A stretch of 64,000 nucleotides of DNA from Bacillus thuringiensis (GCF_014932895.1 NZ_JACYOF010000007.1:62001-126000), one strand, 5' to 3'; counted from the stretch's first letter, positions 1 through 8,358 are shown. The notes: generated from the letters alone by a model not told the origin. Made by a program: numbers and translations.

Positions 1-1973
1 CAGCGCTCAGTAAAAATGAGCGTAAAGTTTTAAAAGATTGGCCACAGGATGCCCAGGCAGCTTTAACAAGAGCACTATCTGAACTAGGAATTTCTGAATC
101 TAAAATACAAGCTTACCTTGAAGGGCACTTACTTTCTTTGCCTGGTTGGGCAGGAATGATACTATGGCGTTCACGACAATCAATTCAGGAACAGCCGCTC
201 CTAATAGAATATTTAGCAGTTCGAATTTCTATGGAGTTGGCTATTGTAAAACCTTATTTATCTTTAACAAATCAAAAGGTTGAGAAAAAAGTTTCGATTG
301 CTCCACTTATAGCTTCTTGGATCTATTGGGGGAATATTTCAATCGAGGAATGGTCACAAATGCCTGCAGCTGAACAAAGCGAATTATTAGCATTTGCTTA
401 TCGTTTTGATGAAAATATTCGTAGGAAACTTTGGTTGGAAGCTTGGGAACAGACGCATGCAGAGCAATTAAGGGAGAAGATTGTTTCTAAACAACGTGCA
501 ACTAACGATAAAAAGCGTGTATTAGCTCAATTAGCATTCTGTATTGATGTACGTTCAGAACCGTTTCGTCGCCACCTTGAAAAATTAGGCCCGTTTGAAA
601 CGTTTGGAATAGCTGGTTTCTTTGGATTACCAATTGCAACTAGTGAACTAGGTTGTAATGACAGCCATCCTTCTTTGCCAGTTATACTAAAACCGAAACA
701 TCAAATAAAAGAGCTCACAGATGAAAATGAATTTAAATCCTATCAGCAACGTAAGATGGTAGGCAGTTCGTTAAGTTATACATTTAAAACGATGAAACAG
801 AACGTACTTACAAGTATGCTGCTACCCGAGTTAAGTGGTCCTTTACTTGGTCTACAGATGATGACAAGGAGTTTTGTACCAAGAAGAGTAGGTGGTTTAT
901 TTCGTAATCTTCGTAAAACTATGTTACAAAAACCTGATACAACATTCTCTCTTAATCATGTTCATGACACAAAAGGTGAGATACCTATCGGTTTTACTAA
1001 AGAAGAAAAAGTGAACTATGTGCGCCAAACTTTAAAAATGATAGGATTGACAGAAGATTTCGCTTCTTTAGTTGTAATGTGTGGACACAGTAGTCAAAGT
1101 ACGAACAACCCTTATGCAGCTGCGCTTGAGTGTGGTGCTTGTGGCGGAGCAGCAGGAGGATTCAATGCAAGAGTTTTTGCTACTTTATGTAATCTTCCAG
1201 AAGTGAGAGAGGTGTTGTCTACTGAAGGTATTAAAATTCCTGAGGATACCATTTTTGCAGCAGCTGAACATAAAACAACAGTGGATGAGTTGGAATGGAT
1301 TTATGTCCCAGAACTTTCAGAAACTGCGCAAGAAGCATTTGATTGTATTGAGTCGATTATGCCAAATGTCAGCCAGCATGCAAATAGAGAACGTTTAACG
1401 CAATTACCTAATTTTAAAACGAAAATAAAAAATCCGAGTAAAGAGGCACATCGATTTGCAGAAGATTGGAGTGAAATACGCCCGGAATGGGGATTAGCCC
1501 GTAATGCATCTTTTATTATCGGGCAGCGTGAACTGACTCAGGATTGTGACTTAGAAGGTAGGGCTTTCCTTCATAATTATGATTGGAAACAGGATGAAAG
1601 TGGCGATATATTAGCTAACATCATTGCAGGACCTGGAACAGTAGCTCAGTGGATAAATTTACAATATTACGCTTCAACTGTAGCTCCTCATTATTATGGT
1701 AGTGGAAATAAAACAACCCAAACGGTAACGGCAGGTCTCGGTGTTATGCAGGGAAATGCAAGTGACTTGTTGCCAGGCTTACCTTGGCAATCCGTTATGC
1801 AGTCAGATAGTGAGACGTATCATTCACCACTTCGTTTGCTAATTGTAATTCAAGCGCCTATTAGATATATAGAACGTTTGCTAAATAATGATTTCACATT
1901 TCGAGAAAAAGTTCAAAATGGATGGGTTAGACTTGCAAGTGTTGATCCAGAGGGACGTTGGAAAAACTGGTAA
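1..1973 (+). CDS. dabA: DabA, inorganic carbon transporter subunit (3' part; gene starts left of window)
   Basis: Membrane-associated subunit of the DAB bicarbonate/CO2 uptake system (DUF2309, UPF0753). The frame is open from base 3, so the true start lies outside; about 657 residues are present of a family that usually has about 870. Visible motifs fit the beta-carbonic-anhydrase-like zinc site: a Cys-x-Asp in CIDVRSEPFRRH and, further on, CGHSSQSTNNPYA followed by a Cys-rich ECGACGGAAGG. The partner DabB (an NADH dehydrogenase subunit 5-like membrane protein) would be expected just upstream. An internal TTG at 138 could be mistaken for a start, but good homologous sequence runs through it. 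Family knowledge: DabA with DabB supplies bicarbonate using the ion gradient. Confidence 0.93.
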   Translation, partial: ALSKNERKVLKDWPQDAQAALTRALSELGISESKIQAYLEGHLLSLPGWAGMILWRSRQSIQEQPLLIEYLAVRISMELAIVKPYLSLTNQKVEKKVSIAPLIASWIYWGNISIEEWSQMPAAEQSELLAFAYRFDENIRRKLWLEAWEQTHAEQLREKIVSKQRATNDKKRVLAQLAFCIDVRSEPFRRHLEKLGPFETFGIAGFFGLPIATSELGCNDSHPSLPVILKPKHQIKELTDENEFKSYQQRKMVGSSLSYTFKTMKQNVLTSMLLPELSGPLLGLQMMTRSFVPRRVGGLFRNLRKTMLQKPDTTFSLNHVHDTKGEIPIGFTKEEKVNYVRQTLKMIGLTEDFASLVVMCGHSSQSTNNPYAAALECGACGGAAGGFNARVFATLCNLPEVREVLSTEGIKIPEDTIFAAAEHKTTVDELEWIYVPELSETAQEAFDCIESIMPNVSQHANRERLTQLPNFKTKIKNPSKEAHRFAEDWSEIRPEWGLARNASFIIGQRELTQDCDLEGRAFLHNYDWKQDESGDILANIIAGPGTVAQWINLQYYASTVAPHYYGSGNKTTQTVTAGLGVMQGNASDLLPGLPWQSVMQSDSETYHSPLRLLIVIQAPIRYIERLLNNDFTFREKVQNGWVRLASVDPEGRWKNW

Positions 1974-2052
1974 CAATCATGTAATGCATAATCAACTATT
2001 GTTACTAGTTTAAAAGTTTCATAAATACAATAATGAAGAAGGAGTGCTCCAT

Positions 2053-2565
2053 ATGAATTCAAAGAATAAAAAGGTTTTATTGTTAATAGACATTGAACAC
2101 GGAATAGAGCCTATCATCCAGCAAGTAACTAACGTTCAACGGGAAAATACGTTGACTATACACAGCTACGATTCTGTAATCGTGCATCCTTATGGAGATA
2201 TAATGAGATCTGTTATTATTGCTATTTATCAAGAAAATATTGAAGAGATTTTTGTTGTAGGAATAGGGGATAGAGAAAATGATTTAGTTAATCTACAAAG
2301 CCAACTTGGCTTTAAAAAAGATAACATAGAACTAGACTATCTCTTTAAAAATTGCATGCCTGAATTTTCAGGTGATACTCTTAATGATTGGTTAAACGGA
2401 ACCAAAAATGTTAGTGAAAATATTGAAAAGAGTATGGATACGATTCGTCATCATCCATTAGTTCCGTCTGATATTAAAGTTCATGGTTTCTTGATTGATA
2501 AAACAGGTGAAAAAGAAACAGTTGTGAAAATTCCTGCTAAAAAAATATTGGAGAATATTAATTAA
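2053..2565 (+). CDS. Small beta-carbonic-anhydrase-like protein linked to dabA
   Basis: A 170-residue cytoplasmic protein 80 bp downstream of dabA, probably in the same transcript. A GTG at 2044 is possible, but AAGGAG at 2039-2044 sits eight bases before the ATG at 2053, which decides the start. The middle part (VIVHPYGDIMRSVIIAIYQ, then EEIFVVGIGDREND) has the rhythm of the beta-carbonic anhydrase core, where a strand ends in a G-H-x-x-C zinc loop; here that loop reads GIGDREN, so the usual His and Cys ligands are missing. I infer a degenerate carbonic-anhydrase fold helping the DAB system, perhaps structural or regulatory. It could also be an unrelated Rossmann-like protein. Confidence 0.6.
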   Translation: MNSKNKKVLLLIDIEHGIEPIIQQVTNVQRENTLTIHSYDSVIVHPYGDIMRSVIIAIYQENIEEIFVVGIGDRENDLVNLQSQLGFKKDNIELDYLFKNCMPEFSGDTLNDWLNGTKNVSENIEKSMDTIRHHPLVPSDIKVHGFLIDKTGEKETVVKIPAKKILENIN

Positions 2566-2620
2566 TATATTTTGTCATTTTACAATCTTTTAAAGCGACG
2601 ACAAATATAATGGAAGTGAA

Positions 2621-2842
2621 ATGATGAATATTCAAGGACACGAAAATAATACAAATGAAATTCTTATTTCTGCTGCTGCAAGTGCTATTGAGCAGATGAA
2701 GTACGAGATTGCTCGTGAATTAGGAGTCACACTGGGACCTGATACATCATCGCGTGCAAATGGTTCTGTCGGTGGAGAAATTACAAAACGCTTAGTTCGA
2801 ATGGCTGAGGAACAATTAACAGGAGAATATAGATTGCACTAA
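2621..2842 (+). CDS. Alpha/beta-type small acid-soluble spore protein
   Basis: A 73-residue DNA-binding spore protein that coats and protects DNA in dormant spores. The family signature is clear: [10 protein letters not shown] near residue 25 (contains the E-I/A germination-protease site of this family), then [16 protein letters not shown] near the C terminus. Two adjacent ATG codons (2621, 2624) can serve as start; GGAAGTG lies just upstream. It ends before a strong rho-independent terminator, so it is the last gene of this group or a single unit. SASP genes are normally read by the forespore sigma-G RNA polymerase; I did not find a clear sigma-G promoter by eye. Confidence 0.95.
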   Translation: MMNIQGHENNTNEILISAAASAIEQMKYEIARELGVTLGPDTSSRANGSVGGEITKRLVRMAEEQLTGEYRLH

Positions 2843-2856
2843 GTTAAAGGAGTAAG

Positions 2857-2895
2857 AAAAAAGAACCCATTTTAAAAATGGATTCTTTTTTCTTT
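2857..2895 (+). terminator. Rho-independent terminator after the SASP gene
   Basis: Near-perfect stem (AAGAACCCATTTT pairing with AAAATGGATTCTT) followed by a T-rich run. The A-rich left flank makes it potentially bidirectional. Confidence 0.85.
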
Positions 2896-3335
2896 TTTAA
2901 CATAAAATTCAAAAAATGGTTGAGAATCTGAAAAATGACTTCTTATATTCCCTTGTAAGCATTTTAAAAGACTATATCAATGCCATATGATTATCATCGG
3001 GAAAATATATCTTTCCCAAAGAATTAAATAGAGGAAGTGGAGGGGGGATTTACTCTATCAAGGTGTAATATCATTGGTTTCGGTGCAAAAAATCTATCAA
3101 ACTTGGACATGCTAATGCTATTACTCTAAAATGGGATCAGCCGCATGCCCATCAACTTAAGAAATTAGGTACTCCCAAAAATGAAAAAAATTGTTCAAAA
3201 AACGCTCTTAATTTATTTAATTGAATTATTCTTTTGTAAAAAAATCTTTTCATTTCTGTTATTCTTCTTCCATTAAAGCGCACTATTCTGGAATAAGTTT
3301 GACATTCAAGATAAAAATGCTCATGGGAACCTAGT
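2896..3335. other. Intergenic stretch with one solo IS231-type end
   Basis: No convincing gene. At 3144-3161 the sequence CATGCCCATCAACTTAAG matches the IS231 terminal inverted repeat as I remember it, and the following bases (AAATTAGGTACTCCC) resemble the subterminal part of other copies in this window. No second end is visible, so it is a solo end or decayed element. Confidence 0.5.
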
Positions 3336-4217
3336 CTAGTTACCCCTTACAAATTCCATTATAGCGGATGCAACTTTTTTAGGCTGTTCTTCAGCAGAAA
3401 AATGACCGCAGTTTTCGATTATTTTTGCTTTGATATTTTGTAAACCGTTTTCTCTAAGTCCTTTCATATATGTTTCAATATCTATGTGTTCATCTTCTCC
3501 GCGCAGGTAGAGAACCGGAAGCAAAACGATTTCATCTTTCGACGCGAGATTATCTTTTTGATCCTGATCAAAATATCTATAAAAATCAAATCCTGCTTTC
3601 AGCGCTTCCGGACGGGTGTAAGCATTAATATATGATTTTCTAAGGGCATCACTCATCTTCTTACCTTTTCCTGCAAGGACATCATAAAAATAGGAAAAAT
3701 ATAGAGATTCATTCCCTGCAACAAGTTGTTCAGGTATTTCAGGTATAGAATGGAAAGCAAAATGCCAGATGTAAGGATTGCTTTTCACCATATCCCAAGG
3801 ATCAACTCCTGGGATGACGACATTCATAATGACCGCGCGTGCAACCCTATTTGGAAAGCTCTTCAAAAAGGCATAAGTTATTTGTCCACCAACATCACAT
3901 CCGACTAAGGTGACATCGGTTAAATTCATATCATCCATAACGCCTCGAACATATCTTGCTATATTCCGTTTGCTGTATGACTGTAGCGGTATTTCCGAGT
4001 CTCCAATACCAGGCAAGTCGATGGCTACTACATGATAGTCCTCAGATAGGACTGTCATAACGGTTTCAAATTCTACCCAACATGCTGGCCAACCATGAAT
4101 AAAAAAGATTGTTGGCTTTGATTCTGAACCTGCTTCGACTACGTGGATAGGTATCTCTTTAATAATAACCTTCCTGTGTGTGAAGAATGGTTTTGTACCT
4201 TTTTCTATATTCACCAT
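3336..4217 (-). CDS. Alpha/beta hydrolase, epoxide hydrolase / haloalkane dehalogenase-like
   Basis: A 293-residue soluble alpha/beta-hydrolase. The HGWPACW segment near residue 41 forms the HG oxyanion-hole motif; the nucleophile elbow is GCDVGG, giving an Asp nucleophile as in epoxide hydrolases and dehalogenases rather than a Ser; RGEDEHID supplies the acid and NCGHFSAEEQP the catalytic His. GGAGTGAG sits six bases before the ATG. The gene stands alone: neighbours are on the other strand. Substrate unknown. The Asp nucleophile argues against esterase or lipase activity. Divergent or convergent partners give no functional hint. Confidence 0.85.
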   Translation of the reverse strand: MVNIEKGTKPFFTHRKVIIKEIPIHVVEAGSESKPTIFFIHGWPACWVEFETVMTVLSEDYHVVAIDLPGIGDSEIPLQSYSKRNIARYVRGVMDDMNLTDVTLVGCDVGGQITYAFLKSFPNRVARAVIMNVVIPGVDPWDMVKSNPYIWHFAFHSIPEIPEQLVAGNESLYFSYFYDVLAGKGKKMSDALRKSYINAYTRPEALKAGFDFYRYFDQDQKDNLASKDEIVLLPVLYLRGEDEHIDIETYMKGLRENGLQNIKAKIIENCGHFSAEEQPKKVASAIMEFVRGN

Positions 4218-4591
4218 TTTGTCTCACTCCTTATAAGTATCTTGACCCATTTAATTTGTTTGAAATTACTACATTATCTATTATACAGACCAACCCTGAC
4301 AAGGAGTGTCAGTTGAACTATATAAAATAATTAAATGTTTCATTATCTGGCCTGTTTGCTTAATAAGAAAAAAATCCCACATTATCAAAAATCCACATAT
4401 AAACGGTTTAACTTTGTTTTAAATCCACAATTAAAAGTACGTGAAAATCTTTTATGAACTCATAAAAGGTGATTTTTGGTACCAAGGTTGAAGAATTCCT
4501 TCTTAACTTTAATTCAGAAACATCAAAATTACCGGAAGCATAAGTTTGCCATAAACAAAAAAATGAATCCACATTAAAAGTGACAGAGGTA
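4218..4591. other. Intergenic region between two hydrolase genes
   Basis: AT-rich, no gene found. It holds the upstream regions of the divergent hydrolases; only the promoter at 4592 could be recognised. Confidence 0.4.
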
Positions 4592-4600
4592 TGTTATAAT
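4592..4600 (+). promoter_or_regulatory. Extended -10 promoter for leader peptide and hydrolase
   Basis: TGTTATAAT is a perfect TATAAT with the TG extension. No good -35 lies 17 bases upstream, which is usual for extended -10 promoters. Predicted start near 4607, where AAGGGTTATACCCTT (4608-4622) would form a small hairpin at the RNA 5' end. Confidence 0.6.
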
Positions 4601-4649
4601 CAGAAAAAGGGTTATACCCTTATTTACTTTTTATAGGAGAGTGCTTAAC

Positions 4650-4679
4650 ATGATTATCAAGTTTATTCGTTTACGTTAA
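4650..4679 (+). CDS. Leader peptide MIIKFIRLR (candidate ribosome-stalling sensor)
   Basis: Nine codons and a TAA, with AGGAG at 4635-4639 ten bases before the ATG. It lies between a good promoter and the hydrolase gene, 105 bp before the latter. The C-terminal Arg-Leu-Arg matches the +X+ pattern known to cause macrolide-dependent ribosome stalling in short leaders such as the MRLR-type leader of ermD. Seen: the ORF, its ribosome site and the RLR ending. Inferred: that stalling here controls the downstream hydrolase. It could also be a chance short ORF. Confidence 0.5.
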   Translation: MIIKFIRLR

Positions 4680-4681
4680 TT

Positions 4682-4757
4682 TTAAACACAATTCATTATG
4701 CCCAGCTATTTTTTTCAAAACGTGTGGGTTTATTTGATTTTGTCTTTTTTATTAACT
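4682..4757 (+). promoter_or_regulatory. Possible attenuator between leader peptide and hydrolase
   Basis: The stretch contains short complementary segments (TAAACACA with TGTGGGTTTA using a two-base bulge; GCCCA with TGGGT; CAAAA with TTTTG) and ends in a T-rich run TTTTGTCTTTTTTATT. This is compatible with alternative hairpins, but none is GC-rich, so the call is weak. Confidence 0.3.
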
Positions 4758-4784
4758 AAATACGAATGAAATGAGGAGTTAATC

Positions 4785-5639
4785 ATGAATGAAAAGATTA
4801 ATAAAATTAATGGAATTGATATATGTACAGAGAGTTTTGGCAATTCAGCAGATCCAGCAGTCTTACTGATTATGGGGGCCATGTGTTCAATGGTTTATTG
4901 GGATGAGGAATTTTGTCAACAAGTAGCTGATACGGGCCGCTATGTTATTCGTTATGATAATAGAGATGTCGGAAGGTCAACTGCTTATGAGCCGGGGAGT
5001 ACCCACTATACTGTTGTAGATATGGCTGATGATGCGATTGGGGTACTCGATGCATATCATATTGACGAAGCTCATATTGTTGGAATGTCATTGGGTGGAA
5101 TGATTGCTCAAATTATGGCCTTAAGGAACCCTCAGAGAGTTCTGAGTATAACTTTAATTGCATCAGGTATTTTTGGTTCTGAAGACAACAACCGAAATTT
5201 GCCTCCAATTGATGAGAAGATACTCACTTACCATGCTAATGCGACCAAACTAAATTGGTCGGATGAAGAATCTGTTGCAAATTACTTGGTTGCAGGATCA
5301 GCATTACTCTGTGGTCCAAAGCATAAATTTGATGAGAAGAGGGTTTATAAGCAAGTAAAACAAGAAATAAAACGAGCAAATAATCTACTCAGTATGTTTA
5401 ATCACTCCCTTCTTAAAGGTGACGATTATTATGAGGGGAAGTTAAAAGAAATCAATACACCTACTTTGGTTATCCATGGTACAGAAGATATAGTGCTTCC
5501 ATACGAGCATGCTCTTGCTCTTGTTAATGAAATTTCGCATGCTTCGTTACTAACTCTAGAAGGATCGGGTCACGAGATTCACTGTGACGATTGGAATCAT
5601 ATAATCAAGGCCATTTCGAATCATACTTCAGCCCTGTAA
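4785..5639 (+). CDS. Serine alpha/beta hydrolase (RdmC-like esterase), possibly antibiotic-related
   Basis: A 284-residue cytoplasmic alpha/beta hydrolase: LLIMGAMCSMVYW (oxyanion region), RYDNRDVGRST (typical of the aclacinomycin methylesterase / RdmC-like branch), nucleophile elbow GMSLGG with Ser near residue 103, acid in HGTEDIVLP, and His in GSGHEIHCDDW. GAGGAG-type ribosome site just before the ATG. It is preceded by its own promoter and a short leader peptide with an RLR end, an arrangement found for inducible macrolide resistance genes. Serine macrolide esterases (EstT type) belong to this same fold, so a role in macrolide hydrolysis is an inference worth testing, not an identification. 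Followed by a terminator, so it is a monocistronic unit. Confidence 0.8.
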   Translation: MNEKINKINGIDICTESFGNSADPAVLLIMGAMCSMVYWDEEFCQQVADTGRYVIRYDNRDVGRSTAYEPGSTHYTVVDMADDAIGVLDAYHIDEAHIVGMSLGGMIAQIMALRNPQRVLSITLIASGIFGSEDNNRNLPPIDEKILTYHANATKLNWSDEESVANYLVAGSALLCGPKHKFDEKRVYKQVKQEIKRANNLLSMFNHSLLKGDDYYEGKLKEINTPTLVIHGTEDIVLPYEHALALVNEISHASLLTLEGSGHEIHCDDWNHIIKAISNHTSAL

Positions 5640-5675
5640 TCATTATAGGAATCGTATAAAACAAAAAATATTTGG

Positions 5676-5709
5676 AAAAGGGTTACAATCGAATCTGTAA
5701 CCTTTTTTT
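5676..5709 (+). terminator. Rho-independent terminator after hydrolase gene
   Basis: GGTTACA / TGTAACC stem with an eight-base loop and a run of seven T. Confidence 0.85.
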
Positions 5710-5897
5710 CTATTAAAAATCAATTTTGAAACTATTACCATGTTAAAAAATATTAATACTCAGTGATTGATATTTCCTTCCTATAACGCTTGTTAGGTCT
5801 ATAAAAGTATACCTTTACAGATACATAAAAAACTATAAAAAACACGTCACCTTCTCTCATTAACATAAGAAAATAAACTTCAAAAATAGTCTAAATA

Positions 5898-5990
5898 CTC
5901 AAGTTGATAGCTGTGTGGTGCTACCCCATCGCTATCAAGCTAAGGTTTTGAAGTACCCCCTAAACGAAAATTTTGTGTTTTTATAGCATC
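5898..5990. repeat. Two IS231-like ends facing each other
   Basis: CTCAAGTTGATAGC at 5898 is an outward-facing right end; 15 bases later CATCGCTATCAAGCTAAG (5927) begins an opposite end followed by the family subterminal motif TTTTGAAGTACCCCC and AAACGAAAATTTT. The outer partner ends are missing on both sides. Confidence 0.6.
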
Positions 5991-6080
5991 GAAGTTCATT
6001 TTTATCGTTTTTGGGGTGAATCGTTGCCGTACCTCTTAGAGGGTTAACTAACCCCGATTTTTTCCATTTTGACGACATGC

Positions 6081-6713
6081 TCAATGCCGCAGAAAAATAA
6101 GTTTATTTTCTGTTCCTGAAAGCAGCCTTTTTATATTTTCCATATGCCTGAAAATAACCATAAACGCCATTAGGAATGCAAATATATAAAAATATAGCGT
6201 ATTCCCAAAAACAGGAATAAATGAAATGACCGCAACAAGCAACGTAGCACATATTGTACCTAAAGAGACATAACGGGTTAAAGCTACTATTATCACAAAA
6301 AAGCCAAGGCATAAAAGGGCCATAACCCAGTCAATCATAAACAGCACAGCCACTGCTGTAAGTGCTCCCTTGCCCCCTTTAAACCCAAAATATATCGGCC
6401 AGTTATGCCCTATAACCGCCCCTGCGCCTGCCGCTAAAAGGCTTACGCAATCTTTAGCCTCTCCCGAATAAAAGTAAACGCTAAGGAACAAGCCTATATA
6501 ACAAGCAATTATCCCTTTTAATATATCTCCCGCAAGAACAAACACCGCAGCAGATTTCCCAAGTACTCTCAGAGTATTGGTAAGCCCGGCGCTTTTGCTT
6601 CCATGGCTTCTTATGTCCTTTCCGTATATTCTCCCTACAATCACCGCTGTATTAAGGCTGCCTAAAAGGTAGCCAAAAGCTAAGGCCACAAAAATTTTTA
6701 AAATATCAATCAT
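6081..6713 (-). CDS. plsY: PlsY, acyl-phosphate:glycerol-3-phosphate acyltransferase paralogue
   Basis: Integral membrane acyltransferase making lysophosphatidic acid from acyl-phosphate and glycerol-3-phosphate, the first step of phospholipid synthesis in Gram-positives. 210 residues, the normal family length, with about five membrane spans. Family motifs: YLLGSLNTAVIVGR near residue 16, SKSAGLTNTLRVLGK (usually GSGNxGATN, here altered to SAGLTN), and GHNWPIYFGFKGGKG. A GTG at 6716 precedes, but AAGGGAG with seven-base spacing favours ATG at 6713. It shares strand with the broken fabZ and lies beside fabH, so it belongs to a lipid gene group. The atypical SAGLTN motif and codon choice hint at a paralogue, possibly acquired from a clostridial source. 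Confidence 0.9.
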   Translation of the reverse strand: MIDILKIFVALAFGYLLGSLNTAVIVGRIYGKDIRSHGSKSAGLTNTLRVLGKSAAVFVLAGDILKGIIACYIGLFLSVYFYSGEAKDCVSLLAAGAGAVIGHNWPIYFGFKGGKGALTAVAVLFMIDWVMALLCLGFFVIIVALTRYVSLGTICATLLVAVISFIPVFGNTLYFYIFAFLMAFMVIFRHMENIKRLLSGTENKLIFLRH

Positions 6714-6872
6714 CACTCTTCTCCCTTTAAATTATTCTAAATTTCTTTTATTTCTCCATTAATGCAGGGTTTTAGCATTGTCCTTCTCCAGAAAACTTTT
6801 CAATAAACTCCTACTTTTTTTATTCATGTTAAAAGGGCATCTACAATAAGGACACTGATAACGACTGAATAA

Positions 6873-7025
6873 TCAGAAAAAACGACTGGTAAAAAATACT
6901 TCATTAGTCACAACATTTTTGAGCCAAACTGCACGCTTTCCTTCTTCTACTTCAATGATCCAATCAATTAATAAAAGGGGGTAACGATGGGGAATAATTT
7001 CTTTAATTTGTTGAATATTGAACAT
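6873..7025 (-). pseudogene. fabZ: fabZ fragment: N-terminal third of 3-hydroxyacyl-ACP dehydratase
   Basis: A 50-codon reading frame with AAAGGAGAG before its ATG. It starts [20 protein letters not shown], which is the highly conserved FabZ N terminus including the active-site His of PHRYP, and continues with EVEEGKRAV and [10 protein letters not shown]. After the residues where FabZ has NGHFPG it leaves the family and stops, so about two thirds of the gene (with the second active-site residue) are gone. Too short for activity. It lies between plsY and fabH, which shows this was once a fuller fatty-acid synthesis cluster. Confidence 0.85.
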
Positions 7026-7096
7026 GAATTTCTCTCCTTTATACCATAGATAGATATTTTAGTTAGTTTAATTGCCTAAAATTACATGTTCGAATA

Positions 7097-7126
7097 TTGA
7101 CAATATTTAGAACCTGGTACTATTAT
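7097..7126 (+). promoter_or_regulatory. fabH promoter with FapR-like operator
   Basis: TTGACA at 7097 and TATTAT at 7121, 18 bases apart, form a sigma-A promoter 45 bp before fabH. The spacer and -10 overlap TTAGAACCTGGTACTATT (7107-7124). The FapR box as I recall it from B. subtilis fab promoters is TTAGTACCTGATACTAAT, so this copy differs at about three positions and keeps the dyad. FapR would repress here until malonyl-CoA relieves it. Confidence 0.65.
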
Positions 7127-7171
7127 TTGATTATATAACTAAGTGTAAAGATAGTAAAGGGGGATAAATGT

Positions 7172-8161
7172 ATGCAATCAAAAGCAAGAATTACAGCTAT
7201 TGGTACCTATGTACCTGAAAAAAAGCTGAACAATGATGATTTAGAAAAACTAGTAGATACAAATGATGCATGGATTGTACAAAGAACTGGGATGAAGGAA
7301 AGAAGAATTGCTGGTGATAACGAATATGCTTCTACATTAGCTTTTAATGCTATTGAAAACTTAGTGGAACGTTATCATAAAAGTCTTGTCGACGTGGATT
7401 GTATTCTCGTTTCAACAACTACGCCTGACTACACTTTTCCAAGTGTAGCCTGCCAAATACAAGATCATTTTAATATTCAGCATACAGGCGCTGTTGATTT
7501 CAATGCGACTTGTGCTGGTTTTACATATGGATTACATCTGGCGAATGGTTTAATTACATCCGGTCTTCATCGCAAGATTTTAATTGTAACGACAGAAACC
7601 TTATCTAAGATTACAGACTATACAGATCGAACTACATGTATCTTATTTGGAGATGGAGCCGCAGCTGTTTTAGTAGAGAAAGATGAAGAAGTGTCTAGCT
7701 TTATAGCTACCCATATTGGGACAAATGGGGAAGGAGGTATGCATGTATATCGTAAAAATTTATCTACTACCATGTTTGGAAATCCTTTAAAAACACATGG
7801 GAAGATAGTTCAAAATGGAAGAGAAGTATATAAGTGGGCAGCACGGACACTACCAATTGGTATTAAAGAATTGTTACGTCAAGCAGAGTTACAACTGGAT
7901 GAGGTGAACTGGTTTGTTCCACATAGTGCTAATTTACGAATGATTGAATCTATATGTGAAAAATCAGGTGTCCCACTGGATAAAACATTAACGAGTGTAA
8001 CATACATGGGGAATACTTCTTCCGTCTCCATTCCATTAGCATTAGATATAGGTATGAACGAAGGAAAGGTGAAAAACGGGGACACTCTCTTACTCTATGG
8101 GTTTGGAGGAGGTCTTACACACGCTGGACATATCATTAAATGGCATTTAGCAAAGGAATAG
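7172..8161 (+). CDS. fabH: 3-oxoacyl-ACP synthase III (KAS III)
   Basis: Condensing enzyme that joins acetyl- or branched acyl-CoA to malonyl-ACP to start fatty-acid chains. 329 residues, normal length. The catalytic triad is intact: Cys114 in NATCAGFTYG, His251 in FVPHSANLRM, Asn281 in MGNTSSVS; the GFGGGLTHAG end is also typical. The N-terminal VDTNDAWIVQRTGMKER segment is the CoA-binding signature. A G-rich ribosome site precedes the ATG. B. cereus-group genomes normally carry more than one KAS III, so this is probably an accessory FabH2-type copy. The FapR-like box in its promoter suggests it is coordinated with the other fab genes. Confidence 0.93.
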   Translation: MQSKARITAIGTYVPEKKLNNDDLEKLVDTNDAWIVQRTGMKERRIAGDNEYASTLAFNAIENLVERYHKSLVDVDCILVSTTTPDYTFPSVACQIQDHFNIQHTGAVDFNATCAGFTYGLHLANGLITSGLHRKILIVTTETLSKITDYTDRTTCILFGDGAAAVLVEKDEEVSSFIATHIGTNGEGGMHVYRKNLSTTMFGNPLKTHGKIVQNGREVYKWAARTLPIGIKELLRQAELQLDEVNWFVPHSANLRMIESICEKSGVPLDKTLTSVTYMGNTSSVSIPLALDIGMNEGKVKNGDTLLLYGFGGGLTHAGHIIKWHLAKE

Positions 8162-8228
8162 GAGATGAAATATTCAATAGTAACAAACGTATTTTATTAC
8201 ATTAAAAATCTTTATAGGGATTCCGTCC

Positions 8229-8358
8229 CATCGCTATAAAGCTAAGTTTTTGCACTACCCATAAAGCAAAAAACGCCATCCTTTCCTATGATTCTACAGA
8301 AAGAATAGCGTATTTTTTCATTTGAAGGAAATTTAATTTTGTTAGCTTGATAGCGATA
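8229..8358. repeat. 130-bp MITE-like element with IS231-type ends
   Basis: Begins CATCGCTATAAAGCTAAG and ends in the inverted version TTAGCTTGATAGCGAT. No ORF inside. The inner part (ATTCTACAGAAAGAATAGCG, then CATTTGAAGGAAATTTAATTTT) recurs at 13166-13251 and, inverted, at 17153-17246. Confidence 0.75.

Noticed and set aside
3040..3190. Short coding-like stretch near the IS231-type end
   Set aside because: No start, frames interrupted, and no family recognised.
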